Part shown: piece by piece, positions 38,193 through 46,532 of the stretch | Position numbering within the stretch: the first letter of the stretch is position 1 | Layout: each line of letters begins with the position of its first letter | Assembly: GCF_020386635.1 (NCBI RefSeq) | Contig: NZ_CP081942.1 | Coordinates: 3,162,001-3,226,000 of the forward strand | From: Pseudomonas sp. MM211 | GTDB lineage: Bacteria; Pseudomonadota; Gammaproteobacteria; Pseudomonadales; Pseudomonadaceae | DNA: 64,000 bases | Direction: 5' to 3' | Made by a program: the position numbers and the translations under genes | Notes under the pieces: generated by a model | The model's database searches: none | Seen by the model: only the letters and a program-made list of their open reading frames with translations | Told to the model about the DNA's origin: nothing

Positions 38193-39244
38193 ACCTCGAC
38201 TGGTGGCTCAACCCCACTCAGCCTATCGATCAGGTTGCGCGCGACAAAGCCGAGGCGCGGCAGGGGCAGTTGACCAAGCCGGCCGGTTCGCTCGGCGAAC
38301 TGGAGCGCCTGGCGATTCGCCTGGCCGGGCTGCAGGGCCGTGAGTGCCCGGGTATCGACAAGGTGTGGATCGCCATTTTCGCCGGCGATCACGGCGTGGT
38401 GGCTGAAGGTGTCTCGGCCTACCCACAGGCGGTCACGGGCCAGATGCTGCGCAACTTCGTCGGTGGTGGCGCAGCGATCAGCGTGCTGGCCCGGCAATTG
38501 GGCGCGTCGCTGGAAGTGACCGACCTGGGTACCGCGCTGCCCCTCGAGCCGCTGCCAGGCGTGCGCCATCTGCAAGTTGGTGCCGGCACCGCCAATCTGA
38601 TGCGTGAAGCGGCGATGACGCCCGCCCAGACGCTGATCGCCCTGCAGGCCGGGCGCGACAGCGTCGTCCGCGCTGCAGAGGATGGCCGCGAGCTGTTCAT
38701 CGGCGGCGAGATGGGCATAGGCAATACCACCGCGGCCACGGCGCTGGCCTGCCTGTTGCTGGATTGCCCGGTGGCCGAGCTGGTGGGGCCGGGTACCGGG
38801 CTCGCCGCTGCCGGCGTGGCCCACAAGGCGCAGGTGATCGAGACGGCCCTGGCGCTGCACCGTGCAGCCGCCAGCGAGCCGATGGAAGCCCTGCGTCGCC
38901 TGGGCGGTTTCGAGATTGCTGCGCTTACCGGCGCCTATCTGGCGTGCGCCCAGCAGGGCGTGGTGGCGCTGGTCGACGGCTTCATCTGTAGCGTCGCCGC
39001 CTTGCTGGCTGTGCGCCTGAACCCGGCGTGCCGCGACTGGCTGCTGTTTTCCCATCAGAGCGCCGAGCCGGGCCATCAGCGCCTGCTCGCCGCATTGCAG
39101 GCCACGCCGATAGTCAGCCTGGGTCTGCGCTTGGGTGAGGGCAGTGGGGCTGCACTGGTGGTGCCGATGCTGCGCCTGGCCTGCGCGCTGCATAATGAAA
39201 TGGCCACTTTCGCCGAGGCGGCGGTGGCGGATCGCGCGCCGTGA
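38189..39244 (+). CDS. cobT: Nicotinate-nucleotide--dimethylbenzimidazole phosphoribosyltransferase
   Basis: A 351-residue enzyme that activates DMB to alpha-ribazole 5'-phosphate using nicotinate mononucleotide. The signature [20 protein letters not shown] is followed by the phosphate-binding [15 protein letters not shown] and the C-terminal catalytic region [16 protein letters not shown] with the conserved Glu. It accepts the product of bluB, encoded four genes earlier. Its start overlaps cobU by 4 bases. Confidence 0.96.
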   Translation: MNLDWWLNPTQPIDQVARDKAEARQGQLTKPAGSLGELERLAIRLAGLQGRECPGIDKVWIAIFAGDHGVVAEGVSAYPQAVTGQMLRNFVGGGAAISVLARQLGASLEVTDLGTALPLEPLPGVRHLQVGAGTANLMREAAMTPAQTLIALQAGRDSVVRAAEDGRELFIGGEMGIGNTTAATALACLLLDCPVAELVGPGTGLAAAGVAHKAQVIETALALHRAAASEPMEALRRLGGFEIAALTGAYLACAQQGVVALVDGFICSVAALLAVRLNPACRDWLLFSHQSAEPGHQRLLAALQATPIVSLGLRLGEGSGAALVVPMLRLACALHNEMATFAEAAVADRAP

Positions 39245-39807
39245 TCCTGCATCTCTTGCGCCATGGCGAAACCGAACAGGGCGGCGGCTTGCGCGGCAGC
39301 CTGGACGACGCACTGACCGACGTCGGCTGGGCGCAGTTGCGGGCTGCGGTACGGGCCGATGAACACTGGGATGCGCTGATCAGCTCGCCGCTGCAGCGCT
39401 GCGCACGCTTTGCCGAGGAACTGGCCGCCGCCCGCGATCTGCCGTTGCAGTTCGAGGCGGGTTTGCAGGAGCTGCATTTCGGCGATTGGGAAGGACGTAG
39501 CGCCGCCCAGTTGATGGAAACCGACGCCGATGACCTGGGTCGCTTCTGGGCCGATCCCTACGCCTTCACGCCACCCGGCGGCGAGCCGCTGCTCGCCTTC
39601 GAGGCGCGGGTGCTGGATGCGTTGCGGCGTCTGCAAGACGCTTATCAGGGGCAGCAGTTGCTGGTGGTCACCCATGGCGGGGTGATGCGTCTGTTGCTGG
39701 CGCGGGCGCGTGGGTTGCCCCGTGAACAATTGCTGCAGGTCAGCGTGGCCCACGGTCAGCGAGTACACCTGCAGATCGATGGTCAGGGCTTGCGGGAAAT
39801 TCCATGA
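39241..39807 (+). CDS. Alpha-ribazole phosphatase-like histidine phosphatase
   Basis: A 188-residue member of the phosphoglycerate-mutase-like histidine phosphatases. The phospho-His motif [11 protein letters not shown] is at the N terminus, with SSPLQRC and the second His in VTHGGVMR. In this position, between cobT and cobS and overlapping both by 4 bases, it probably removes the 5'-phosphate from alpha-ribazole phosphate or adenosylcobalamin phosphate, like Salmonella CobC. The symbol cobC is left out because it is used for another gene here. Confidence 0.9.
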   Translation: MILHLLRHGETEQGGGLRGSLDDALTDVGWAQLRAAVRADEHWDALISSPLQRCARFAEELAAARDLPLQFEAGLQELHFGDWEGRSAAQLMETDADDLGRFWADPYAFTPPGGEPLLAFEARVLDALRRLQDAYQGQQLLVVTHGGVMRLLLARARGLPREQLLQVSVAHGQRVHLQIDGQGLREIP

Positions 39808-40535
39808 CACCTTTCTGGATCGCGCTGCAGTTTCTCACTCGCCTTCCGGTACGCCTGGCCGGCGTCCCCACGCCTGAGCAGACGGGGCGCTCGCTGCTTT
39901 GCTATCCGCTGGTTGGTGTGGTGATCGGCCTGCTGCTGCTCGGCGCCGCGCACCTGCTCGACGCTGCGCCCGTGCCACTGCAGGCGGCGCTGCTGCTGAG
40001 CCTGTGGGTCGCGCTGACCGGTGCATTGCATCTGGATGGCCTGGCGGACAGCGCGGATGCCTGGATGGGCGGTTTCGGGGATCGTGAGCGCACCCTGACG
40101 ATCATGAAAGATCCGCGCAGTGGGCCGATCGCCGTGGTGGTGTTGGTGTTGCTGTTGCTGCTCAAGTTCGTTGCCTTGCTGACCCTCCTCGAACGGGGTG
40201 ATCACCTCGTGCTCCTGCTGGTTCCTGTGCTCGGGCGTGGCGCGCTGCTGGCCCTGTTTCTGTGGACGCCCTATGTCCGTGCGGGCGGACTCGGCGAGGC
40301 GCTGGCAAATTATCTGCCGAGGTCGACCGCCATCGCCGTGCTGGCGGTGACGTCGCTGGCCTGCCTGCTGTTCGGTGGTATCTGGGTGATGTTGGCGGCG
40401 GCGGCAATTTTTTTCTGCATGCGGCGCATGATGCAGCAGCGCATAGGCGGCACCACAGGCGACACCGCCGGGGCCTTGCTGGAAGTGCTCGAGTGCGGCG
40501 TGCTGCTGACGATGGCCCTACAAGTCGCTAGCTAA
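39804..40535 (+). CDS. cobS: Adenosylcobinamide-GDP ribazoletransferase (cobalamin synthase)
   Basis: A 243-residue, multi-TM inner membrane enzyme that joins adenosylcobinamide-GDP to alpha-ribazole, the last step of cobalamin assembly. The signature ALHLDGLADSADAWMGGF near residue 75 contains the metal-binding aspartates, followed by MKDPRSGPIAVVVLV. Also called cobV. It is the last gene of the operon; a repeat unit, not a clear terminator, follows. Confidence 0.95.
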   Translation: MTPFWIALQFLTRLPVRLAGVPTPEQTGRSLLCYPLVGVVIGLLLLGAAHLLDAAPVPLQAALLLSLWVALTGALHLDGLADSADAWMGGFGDRERTLTIMKDPRSGPIAVVVLVLLLLLKFVALLTLLERGDHLVLLLVPVLGRGALLALFLWTPYVRAGGLGEALANYLPRSTAIAVLAVTSLACLLFGGIWVMLAAAAIFFCMRRMMQQRIGGTTGDTAGALLEVLECGVLLTMALQVAS

Positions 40536-40547
40536 CCAACTGCCCCG

Positions 40548-40576
40548 TAGCCTGGGTCGAGCGAAGCGATACCCGG
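40548..40576 (+). repeat. Single copy of the intergenic palindrome arm
   Basis: The sequence TAGCCTGGGTCGAGCGAAGC and the following CGATACCC match the left arm of the palindrome at 12902-12928 at about 25 of 27 positions, but no matching right arm follows. It lies 12 bases after the cobS stop. Confidence 0.7.
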
Positions 40577-40674
40577 ATTTCTCCAGGTATGCGCTGCATA
40601 CGGCCCGTTCTCCAGCCGGAAAAGCACTGCAAATTTCACGTTGGGGTTGTCTGCGGTCAGAAGCGGGTATATAC

Positions 40675-41088
40675 ATGCATCCCATGTTACCGACCGAATG
40701 TCTCTGTACTCGTTTGCGCCGTGCCAGCCGTGGCGTCAGCAAACTCTACGACGACGCCCTGAGCGAGGTGGGGATCAACGTCGCCCAGTATTCTCTGCTC
40801 AGGCACCTGCAGCGCCTCGGTCAGCCGAGCATCACTGACCTGGCCGATGCCATGGGCCTGGAGCGCAGCACCCTGGGCCGCAACCTTCGTGTGCTCGAAG
40901 GGCGGGGCTTGGTAACGCTGCAAGGCGGTGCCGATCAGCGCAACCGTTTGGTCGTGCTGAGCCCGTCTGGTGAACAGCTTCTCGCCGAAGCATTGGGCGC
41001 TTGGCAGACGGTGCAGGCGCAACTGCAGCAGCGATTGCAGCCGCAACACATGGAAGCGCTGGGCGAATTGCTCGCCAGCCTGGATTGA
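40675..41088 (+). CDS. MarR-family transcriptional regulator
   Basis: A 137-residue winged-helix regulator. The pattern NVAQYSLLRHLQRLGQPSIT, then LADAMGLERSTLGRNLRVLE (recognition helix) and the wing GLVTLQGGADQRNRLVVLS, is typical of MarR. ATG 40684 is an alternative start three codons in. It is 63 bases ahead of an MFS transporter gene in the same direction and most likely controls it; a ligand is unknown. Confidence 0.92.
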   Translation: MHPMLPTECLCTRLRRASRGVSKLYDDALSEVGINVAQYSLLRHLQRLGQPSITDLADAMGLERSTLGRNLRVLEGRGLVTLQGGADQRNRLVVLSPSGEQLLAEALGAWQTVQAQLQQRLQPQHMEALGELLASLD

Positions 41089-41151
41089 CGGGAGTGGGCG
41101 TGAGTCGCCTTTCCCACTGTGCGTTTCGACCTGATAACAGAAGGACATGCA

Positions 41152-42354
41152 ATGAGTTCGGTATGGCGCACGAGTTTCTGGCTGATGCTGGGAGCTTCTC
41201 TGATCCTCGCCCTGTCCCTTGGCACTCGCCACGGGTTCGGCTTGTTCCTGTCGCCGATGAGCGACGATTTTGGCTGGGGGCGCGGTGTCTTCGCCTTCGC
41301 CATTGCCTTGCAGAACCTGATCTGGGGCATCGCACAGCCATTTACCGGTGCCCTGGCGGATCGCTTCGGCGCGCAGAGGGCGATCATCGTCGGCGGCCTG
41401 TTGTACGCGACGGGGCTGATTTTTATGGGCCTGTCGGACTCGCCGCTATCGCTGTCGCTGAGTGCCGGTTTGCTGATCGGCATTGGCCTGTCGGGCACAT
41501 CGTTCTCGGTGATTCTCGGCGTGGTCGGCCGTGCGGTGCCGGTCGAGAAACGCAGCATGGCCATGGGTATCGCCGCAGCGGCGGGCTCTTTCGGCCAGTT
41601 CGCCATGCTGCCAGGCACGCTCGGGCTGCTCGGCTGGCTGGGCTGGTCGGCCGCGCTGATCGTGCTGGGTATCATGGTGGCGCTGATTGCTCCGCTGGCG
41701 GCCATGGTCAAGGATCGCCCGCAGGTGTCACTGGGCCCTCAGCAAACGCTTGGCGAGGCGCTGCGCGAAGCCTGCAGCCATTCCGGGTTCTGGCTGCTGG
41801 CGCTGGGCTTTTTCGTATGCGGGTTTCAGGTGGTGTTCATCGGCGTCCACCTGCCGGCCTATCTGGTCGATCAGCACCTGCCGGCCATCGTCGGCACTAC
41901 CGTGCTGGCGCTGGTCGGGCTGTTCAACGTGTTCGGCACTTACATCGCCGGCTGGCTGGGCGGGCGGCGCTCCAAGCCACGGCTGCTCAGTGCGCTGTAT
42001 CTGGCACGTGGCGTGGTGATCACACTGTTCATCACGGTGCCGTTGAGCGTATGGACGGCCTACGCATTCGGTATCGTCATGGGCCTGCTGTGGCTGTCCA
42101 CCGTGCCGCTGACCAATGGCACGGTGGCAACCATGTTCGGGGTACGCAACCTGTCGATGCTCGGCGGCATCGTCTTCCTGTTCCACCAACTGGGTTCTTT
42201 CCTTGGGGGCTGGCTGGGCGGCTACCTCTATGACCACACGGGCAGCTATGATCTGGTATGGCAGATTTCCATCCTGCTCAGCGTTCTGGCCGCAGCGCTC
42301 AACTGGCCAGTTCGCGAACAGCCCGTCGCCCGCCTGCAAGGAGCCCATGCATGA
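41152..42354 (+). CDS. Major facilitator superfamily transporter
   Basis: A 400-residue, 12-TM transporter. ATG 41152 follows AAGGA by 6 bases; the upstream in-frame start at 41119 lacks an RBS. The opening (LILALSLGTRHGFGLFLSPM) and the loop ADRFGAQRAIIVGG resemble the oxalate/formate and monocarboxylate transporter branch of the MFS. Two six-helix halves are separated by KDRPQVSLGPQQTLGEAL. Substrate unknown; probably regulated by the MarR protein upstream. The stop overlaps a 41-residue ORF. Confidence 0.9.
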   Translation: MSSVWRTSFWLMLGASLILALSLGTRHGFGLFLSPMSDDFGWGRGVFAFAIALQNLIWGIAQPFTGALADRFGAQRAIIVGGLLYATGLIFMGLSDSPLSLSLSAGLLIGIGLSGTSFSVILGVVGRAVPVEKRSMAMGIAAAAGSFGQFAMLPGTLGLLGWLGWSAALIVLGIMVALIAPLAAMVKDRPQVSLGPQQTLGEALREACSHSGFWLLALGFFVCGFQVVFIGVHLPAYLVDQHLPAIVGTTVLALVGLFNVFGTYIAGWLGGRRSKPRLLSALYLARGVVITLFITVPLSVWTAYAFGIVMGLLWLSTVPLTNGTVATMFGVRNLSMLGGIVFLFHQLGSFLGGWLGGYLYDHTGSYDLVWQISILLSVLAAALNWPVREQPVARLQGAHA

Positions 42355-42476
42355 TCCTCAGACCCTTGATCGCTTTGGCTATCGGCGCCGCAGGTCTGTC
42401 GCTGCTGGCGGTGATCTTCTGGGGCTGGCAACAGGGCGGGCTGGCGATAATGCAGTTGGGGATGAGCCTCTGCTGA
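42351..42476 (+). CDS. Small single-TM protein (41 aa) coupled to MFS gene
   Basis: The ATG overlaps the MFS stop (ATGA). The product is MILRPLIALAIGAAGLSLLA followed by VIFWGWQQGGLAIMQLGMSLC: one long hydrophobic helix. A hydrophobic, in-phase and translationally coupled ORF between two real genes is unlikely by chance, but no family is recognised. It may be a transporter accessory peptide. Confidence is limited by its size. Confidence 0.55.
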   Translation: MILRPLIALAIGAAGLSLLAVIFWGWQQGGLAIMQLGMSLC

Positions 42477-42504
42477 ACGGATCAAACCATAAGGAAACGA
42501 CCTG

Positions 42505-43059
42505 ATGCGCGTGCGACTGTTTGCTCTGCCGCTGGTTTTGCTGGCGTTCACTGTCTCCGCCGTGCAGGCCGCTGAGTGCCCGGCGCTTTTGCAGGGGGAG
42601 CTGCCCAAATTGCGCTCCAAGGACAAGATCGACCTGTGCGAACAGTTCGCCGGCAAGCCGCTGGTGGTGGTCAATACCGCCAGCTTCTGCGGCTTCACCT
42701 CGCAGTTCGAAGGGCTGGAAGCGCTCAATCAGCGCTATCGCGGTCAGGGCCTGGAAATCCTTGGGGTACCGTCCGATTCGTTCAAGCAGGAGTCGGATGA
42801 CGCCGAAGAGACCGCCAAGGTCTGTTACGTGAATTACGGCGTGACCTTCACCATGAGCGAAACCCAGCCCGTCACCGGCGACAAGGCCATCCCGCTGTTC
42901 AAGGAGCTGACCCGGCAGACGGCAGCGCCGCGCTGGAATTTCTTCAAGTACGTGGTCGACCGCAAGGGCCAGGTGATCGCGCGGTTTTCCAGCATGACCA
43001 AGCCCGATGATCCCGAGCTGATCGCCGCCGTGGAGAAGGCAATCGCTTCACAGCCTTGA
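42505..43059 (+). CDS. Exported glutathione peroxidase-like protein
   Basis: A 184-residue thioredoxin-fold protein with a signal peptide ending VQAAEC, so it acts in the periplasm. The peroxidatic Cys is in [15 protein letters not shown] and the Trp/Asn pair in [10 protein letters not shown]. The usual motif with the catalytic Gln (PCNQF) reads VPSDSFKQE, so both the Gln and the resolving Cys of that loop are missing. RBS AAGGAAA lies 7 bases upstream. It may use a different reductant or not be a true peroxidase. Confidence 0.85.
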   Translation: MRVRLFALPLVLLAFTVSAVQAAECPALLQGELPKLRSKDKIDLCEQFAGKPLVVVNTASFCGFTSQFEGLEALNQRYRGQGLEILGVPSDSFKQESDDAEETAKVCYVNYGVTFTMSETQPVTGDKAIPLFKELTRQTAAPRWNFFKYVVDRKGQVIARFSSMTKPDDPELIAAVEKAIASQP

Positions 43060-43074
43060 GTTGAGGAAGCAATG

Positions 43075-43104
43075 AAAAATCGCGGCATGAGCCGCGATTT
43101 TTTT
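43075..43104. terminator. Bidirectional terminator between gpx and FadL-family gene
   Basis: The stem AAAAATCGCGGC / GCCGCGATTTTTTT with loop ATGA has A and T runs on either side, serving both convergent genes. Confidence 0.93.
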
Positions 43105-43164
43105 GTTTCCGATTGCCGTCTGTTGAGCACGCCACCCTGATGGACGTGCGTGCTCGAGATCGGC

Positions 43165-44457
43165 TTAGAAACGGTAGGTCAGGGATGCCCCCAGGCCATG
43201 GGCACTGTTCTTGTAGGTGGCGTTGTAGGTACCTCGAGAGGCACTGCTGCGATTGATATCGACTTCTTCCTCCTTGAGGTAGGTGTAGGCGAGGTCGATG
43301 GTCATGTCGTCGCTTGGGCTCCAGCCGGCACCAACGCTGAAGATCGTCCGGTCACCCGATGGGATGCGTGGCGAGCGATGTTCGTTGTTGGTGGGTGTCT
43401 GGTCGATGGCCACACCTGTACGCAGTACCCATTGCGGATTCAGCTTGTAAGACACGCCGACCGCATGAGCCCAGGTGTCGTGCCAGTCTTGTTCTTCTAC
43501 GATGGTGCTCAAACCAGGGGCCAGTGGGCCGGTCACGCCTTCATTTTCGACGCGGATTTCCTTGAAACGGCTCCAGCGTGTCCAGGTGCTACCTGCATAA
43601 AGTGTCCAGGCATCGTTGAGTTCGTGCGTGATGGAGAGGTCTACGGATTCTGGAGTGGTCACGTCGAGCGAGGCGTCATACTTGCCAGCTGCAGTGCCGA
43701 TCACCGTGCCAGGGCCCGATACGCGGGTGTCGCCTTCCAGCTCGTACTTGACCCGCGAATGGTAGGCCAGGCCTACACGTGTTTGCGGAGTGAACTCGTA
43801 GAGTACGCCGACGTTGAAGCCCACGGCTACATCATCGCCCTTGATCTTGACCTTGCCGTCATTGCTGCCGGGCGGGCCGGCCGGGTTGGTCAGCGACGAA
43901 GTAAGTTCGCCTTCGATGTGGTTGAAGGTGGGGCCGAAGCCGACCGACAGTTGGTCATTGAAGCGGTAGCTCAGCGTAGGCTGTACCGTGATGACTCGCA
44001 CATAGCTCTTGTCTGCGAAGTAGCGGCCCTGGAAGCCACTCTCGTACTCGGTCGCCAGGCCGAAGGGCGCGTAGACGCCAATACCGAAGGCGACTTTGTC
44101 GTCCAGTGGTTTGACGTAGTAACCCATCGGCACGCCAGTGGTCGGCACCATGTCACCATCGTTGCTACCGCCGTTGGGAGCACCGCTCAGAGCTGTAGTA
44201 CTGCCATTGCTGCTGATTCTGCTCTTGGCATGGATGGCAGCCACACCGAAATTGACCTGTTCGCGCTTGATTCGCGCCATGCCAGCCGGGTTGCCGAACA
44301 CCGTGCTGGCATCCTCCGCTGACGACGAGCGGCCAGCGAACGACATGCCCATGCCTGCGACGCTCTGCTCGTTGAGCGCAAAGCCGCTGGCCAAGCTATA
44401 GCTGGAGGTGGATGCGATGGCGATTGCCAGACCGGTTCTTAGGATTCTTGTACTCAC
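43165..44457 (-). CDS. FadL-family outer membrane transport protein
   Basis: A 430-residue outer-membrane beta-barrel that carries long-chain fatty acids or other hydrophobic compounds inward. I chose GTG 44457 because AAGGAG lies 7 bases before it and a signal peptide (VSTRILRTGLAIAIAST...LASG) begins there. The hatch motif FALNEQSVAGMGMSFAGRSS and the NPAG signature (STVFGNPAGMARI) are intact; the last residues YRF end in aromatic Phe, as in barrels. The substrate is not determinable. Confidence 0.92.
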   Translation of the reverse strand: MSTRILRTGLAIAIASTSSYSLASGFALNEQSVAGMGMSFAGRSSSAEDASTVFGNPAGMARIKREQVNFGVAAIHAKSRISSNGSTTALSGAPNGGSNDGDMVPTTGVPMGYYVKPLDDKVAFGIGVYAPFGLATEYESGFQGRYFADKSYVRVITVQPTLSYRFNDQLSVGFGPTFNHIEGELTSSLTNPAGPPGSNDGKVKIKGDDVAVGFNVGVLYEFTPQTRVGLAYHSRVKYELEGDTRVSGPGTVIGTAAGKYDASLDVTTPESVDLSITHELNDAWTLYAGSTWTRWSRFKEIRVENEGVTGPLAPGLSTIVEEQDWHDTWAHAVGVSYKLNPQWVLRTGVAIDQTPTNNEHRSPRIPSGDRTIFSVGAGWSPSDDMTIDLAYTYLKEEEVDINRSSASRGTYNATYKNSAHGLGASLTYRF

Positions 44458-44617
44458 GGGGTGCTCCTTGGCAGGGTCGGGGGAACTCTCGCTTTGCTGA
44501 CTCAACGTCAACTTGGAAAGTTCAGGGTTAAACACGATCCGTCGAGGTGAAACTGTCCGTTCGGGCAGGATATAGAGCCTCGCGCCGATTGGCACCCCTG
44601 ACTCGATAGTCAGTTTT

Positions 44618-45097
44618 TCAGGCAGCAACCGCTCGTCCGAGAACACATCGTTGCCAGGCCGAAATGAATTCGTCCGGCTTGCGATAGGGCGCGAAGACCT
44701 GCTGCCAGATCAACGCCTGTGCGGCGAGATCGTCGGCGACAGGCAGCACCTTGTAGTGGTTGTCGATGAGCAGCCAGGCTATCGCGGTGGCATAGCGCAG
44801 ATTGACCGTCAGTTCGAGGTGGGGCGCGCCGAGAAAGGCATGCTGGCTGGCTAGGCCTCTTACTCGACTGGCCAGCTCGGGGTCGCCGGCCAGGTGGTCA
44901 TCCCAGAGATGCCGATGACGGGATTCCGAGATTCGATACAGGCCGTAACCGCTATGGTTGTCCAGTGATTCGCCCAGAGACGACTGGCAGGCGGCGATGC
45001 CTAGCAACAGCGCTTCGGCGGCGGTCGATTGTTTGTCCAGATACAGCAGGGTGGGGCGGATAACCTGCTGGTTCAGATCACAGGCGGCGATTCCCAT
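44618..45097 (-). CDS. Conserved hypothetical protein (159 aa)
   Basis: ATG 45097 follows AGAGG by 6 bases and replaces the longer frame to 45145. It is a helical soluble protein with patterns HSGYGLYRISESRHRHLWDD and LRYATAIAWLLIDNHYKVLP. The GLYRIS and TAIAWLL blocks recall, faintly, lysozyme/transglycosylase folds, but no catalytic residue can be assigned. It precedes the FadL-family gene by 160 bases on the same strand. Function unknown. Confidence 0.65.
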   Translation of the reverse strand: MGIAACDLNQQVIRPTLLYLDKQSTAAEALLLGIAACQSSLGESLDNHSGYGLYRISESRHRHLWDDHLAGDPELASRVRGLASQHAFLGAPHLELTVNLRYATAIAWLLIDNHYKVLPVADDLAAQALIWQQVFAPYRKPDEFISAWQRCVLGRAVAA

Positions 45098-45499
45098 ACG
45101 AGCCTCTACGCAGAGGTGACCGGTGGAGGAGGGCGCTGGCAACATCGTCGTGAGCAGGCGGTGGCGTTTGCGAAGCGGCCCATCAATCTGTAAATCCCAT
45201 CGGGAGCGGTGGTTTAGCCGCTCAAGTTAAAGCTTAGTGGGATATTCATCCTGTAAAGATCTGTTTTTAAATCAATAGAGGATTTACACCAGGCTGCATA
45301 TGCCTAATTGGAACTGTAGCGAGCCGTATTGACACCATTGCGCTGCTTTCGGCAGTATCGATGCATCGTTGTCTTGCCTGAGCATTCCATGTTCATCATC
45401 TCCCAGCCCATACCTTCTGCCCGTAGCCTCGCCGCTGCGTTGCAGGGTGTTTGCCTGGAAGCTGGTAAGTCGAAGAAACAGTCGCTCATTTGACCGGGG
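45098..45499. other. AT-rich intergenic region between unknown gene and dapA paralogue
   Basis: No convincing gene. The part 45225-45300 is markedly AT-rich (AAAGATCTGTTTTTAAATCA), unlike its surroundings, and may hold promoters for both divergent genes. The minus-strand frame 45304-45489 (61 residues) has no RBS or family resemblance. Confidence 0.45.
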
Positions 45500-45538
45500 C
45501 GCGCTGTCCCGTCAGATGGGCTGACAGGACAGAGGCGC
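45500..45538. promoter_or_regulatory. Hairpin upstream of dapA paralogue
   Basis: CTGTCCCGTCAG (45504-45515) pairs with CTGACAGGACAG (45521-45532) at 11 of 12 positions, and the flanks GCGCG / GGCGCG extend it. It is in the leader 84 bases before the ATG and may be a regulator-binding palindrome or an RNA stem-loop; no T run follows. Confidence 0.5.
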
Positions 45539-45621
45539 GAGGTCGAAGTATCCCTTCGTCACACTCCCTTCCCGCACTCCATCGACGGTGACCAGACGGT
45601 CTACATCGAGGAGTTGCACGC

Positions 45622-46476
45622 ATGTCTACATTTTCTGGAATCTGGGTCGCTCTGGTTACGCCATTTCGCGACGGGCAGGTGGATTTGCCGGCCTTGCGCT
45701 CGCTGGCTGCGCATTTGCTGGGCGCAGGTGCGGCAGGGCTGGTGGTTTGCGGCACCAGTGGCGAAGCGGCAGCGCTGGATGAGCAGGAGCAGTTGGCGGT
45801 GCTCGACACGGTGCTCGAAGTGATCCCCGCCAGCCGTGTCGTGATGGGGCTCAGTGGCAATAATCAGGCGGCGGTGCTGGCTCGCCTGCAGCGCATTCAG
45901 AACCGCTCGCTGGCCGGTATCCTGGTGCCTGCGCCCTATTACATCAGGCCGTCGCAGCAGGGGTTGCTGACATTCTTCGGGGCCATCGCTGATGCTTCGC
46001 AGTTGCCGGTCATTGTTTACGATATTCCCTATCGCAGCGCCGTCAGCATGGAACTGGAGACGATTCGTCAGCTCGCCAGGCACCCACGGATAGTCGCCAT
46101 CAAGGATTGCGGCGGCGACTCGCGCAAGACCCAGATGCTGATTCAGGATGGCGCGCTCGACGTACTTACCGGCGAAGACGAGCAGATATTTGCCACGCTG
46201 TGTCTTGGTGGCAGCGGTGCCATCTCTGCGGCAGCGCATATCCGTACCGCCGATTTCGTGCAGGTGGTGGCACATCTGCAGCGGGGCGATCTGCAAGCCG
46301 GGCGCGCGTTGTTCCGCGACTTGTTACCACTGATCCGCCTGGCCTTCGTCGAACCCAACCCGGCGCCGGTGAAAAGCCTGTTGGCCATGCAGGGGTTGAT
46401 CGTCGATGAGTTGCGCGAGCCCATGCTGCGTTGTTCCGACGAGTTACGTGAACGCATGCGGGTCGAACTACTGTGA
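45622..46476 (+). CDS. DapA-family aldolase (4-hydroxy-tetrahydrodipicolinate synthase-like)
   Basis: A 284-residue class I aldolase/lyase of the DHDPS/NAL family. Schiff-base Lys is in VAIKDCGG, with Tyr in VYDIPYRSA and the Tyr pair in PAPYYIRPSQQG; R of IPYR is kept. The pyruvate-binding motif reads CGTSGEAAAL rather than the DapA standard GTTGESATL (Thr to Ser, Ser to Ala). It may be a second DapA or a relative acting on another keto-acid. No lysine gene is adjacent. Confidence 0.85.
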   Translation: MSTFSGIWVALVTPFRDGQVDLPALRSLAAHLLGAGAAGLVVCGTSGEAAALDEQEQLAVLDTVLEVIPASRVVMGLSGNNQAAVLARLQRIQNRSLAGILVPAPYYIRPSQQGLLTFFGAIADASQLPVIVYDIPYRSAVSMELETIRQLARHPRIVAIKDCGGDSRKTQMLIQDGALDVLTGEDEQIFATLCLGGSGAISAAAHIRTADFVQVVAHLQRGDLQAGRALFRDLLPLIRLAFVEPNPAPVKSLLAMQGLIVDELREPMLRCSDELRERMRVELL

Positions 46477-46532
46477 GCCCACGGCAGAGGCTCACGGGAT
46501 ATACTGCGCGGCAATCTTTACGGGAGAGCCGC

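Noticed and set aside
41001..42233. 410-residue frame overlapping the MFS gene in another phase
   Set aside because: It lacks protein-like hydrophobic pattern and overlaps a clear transporter.
45304..45489. 61-residue minus-strand ORF
   Set aside because: No RBS, no conserved pattern, within an AT-rich intergenic region.
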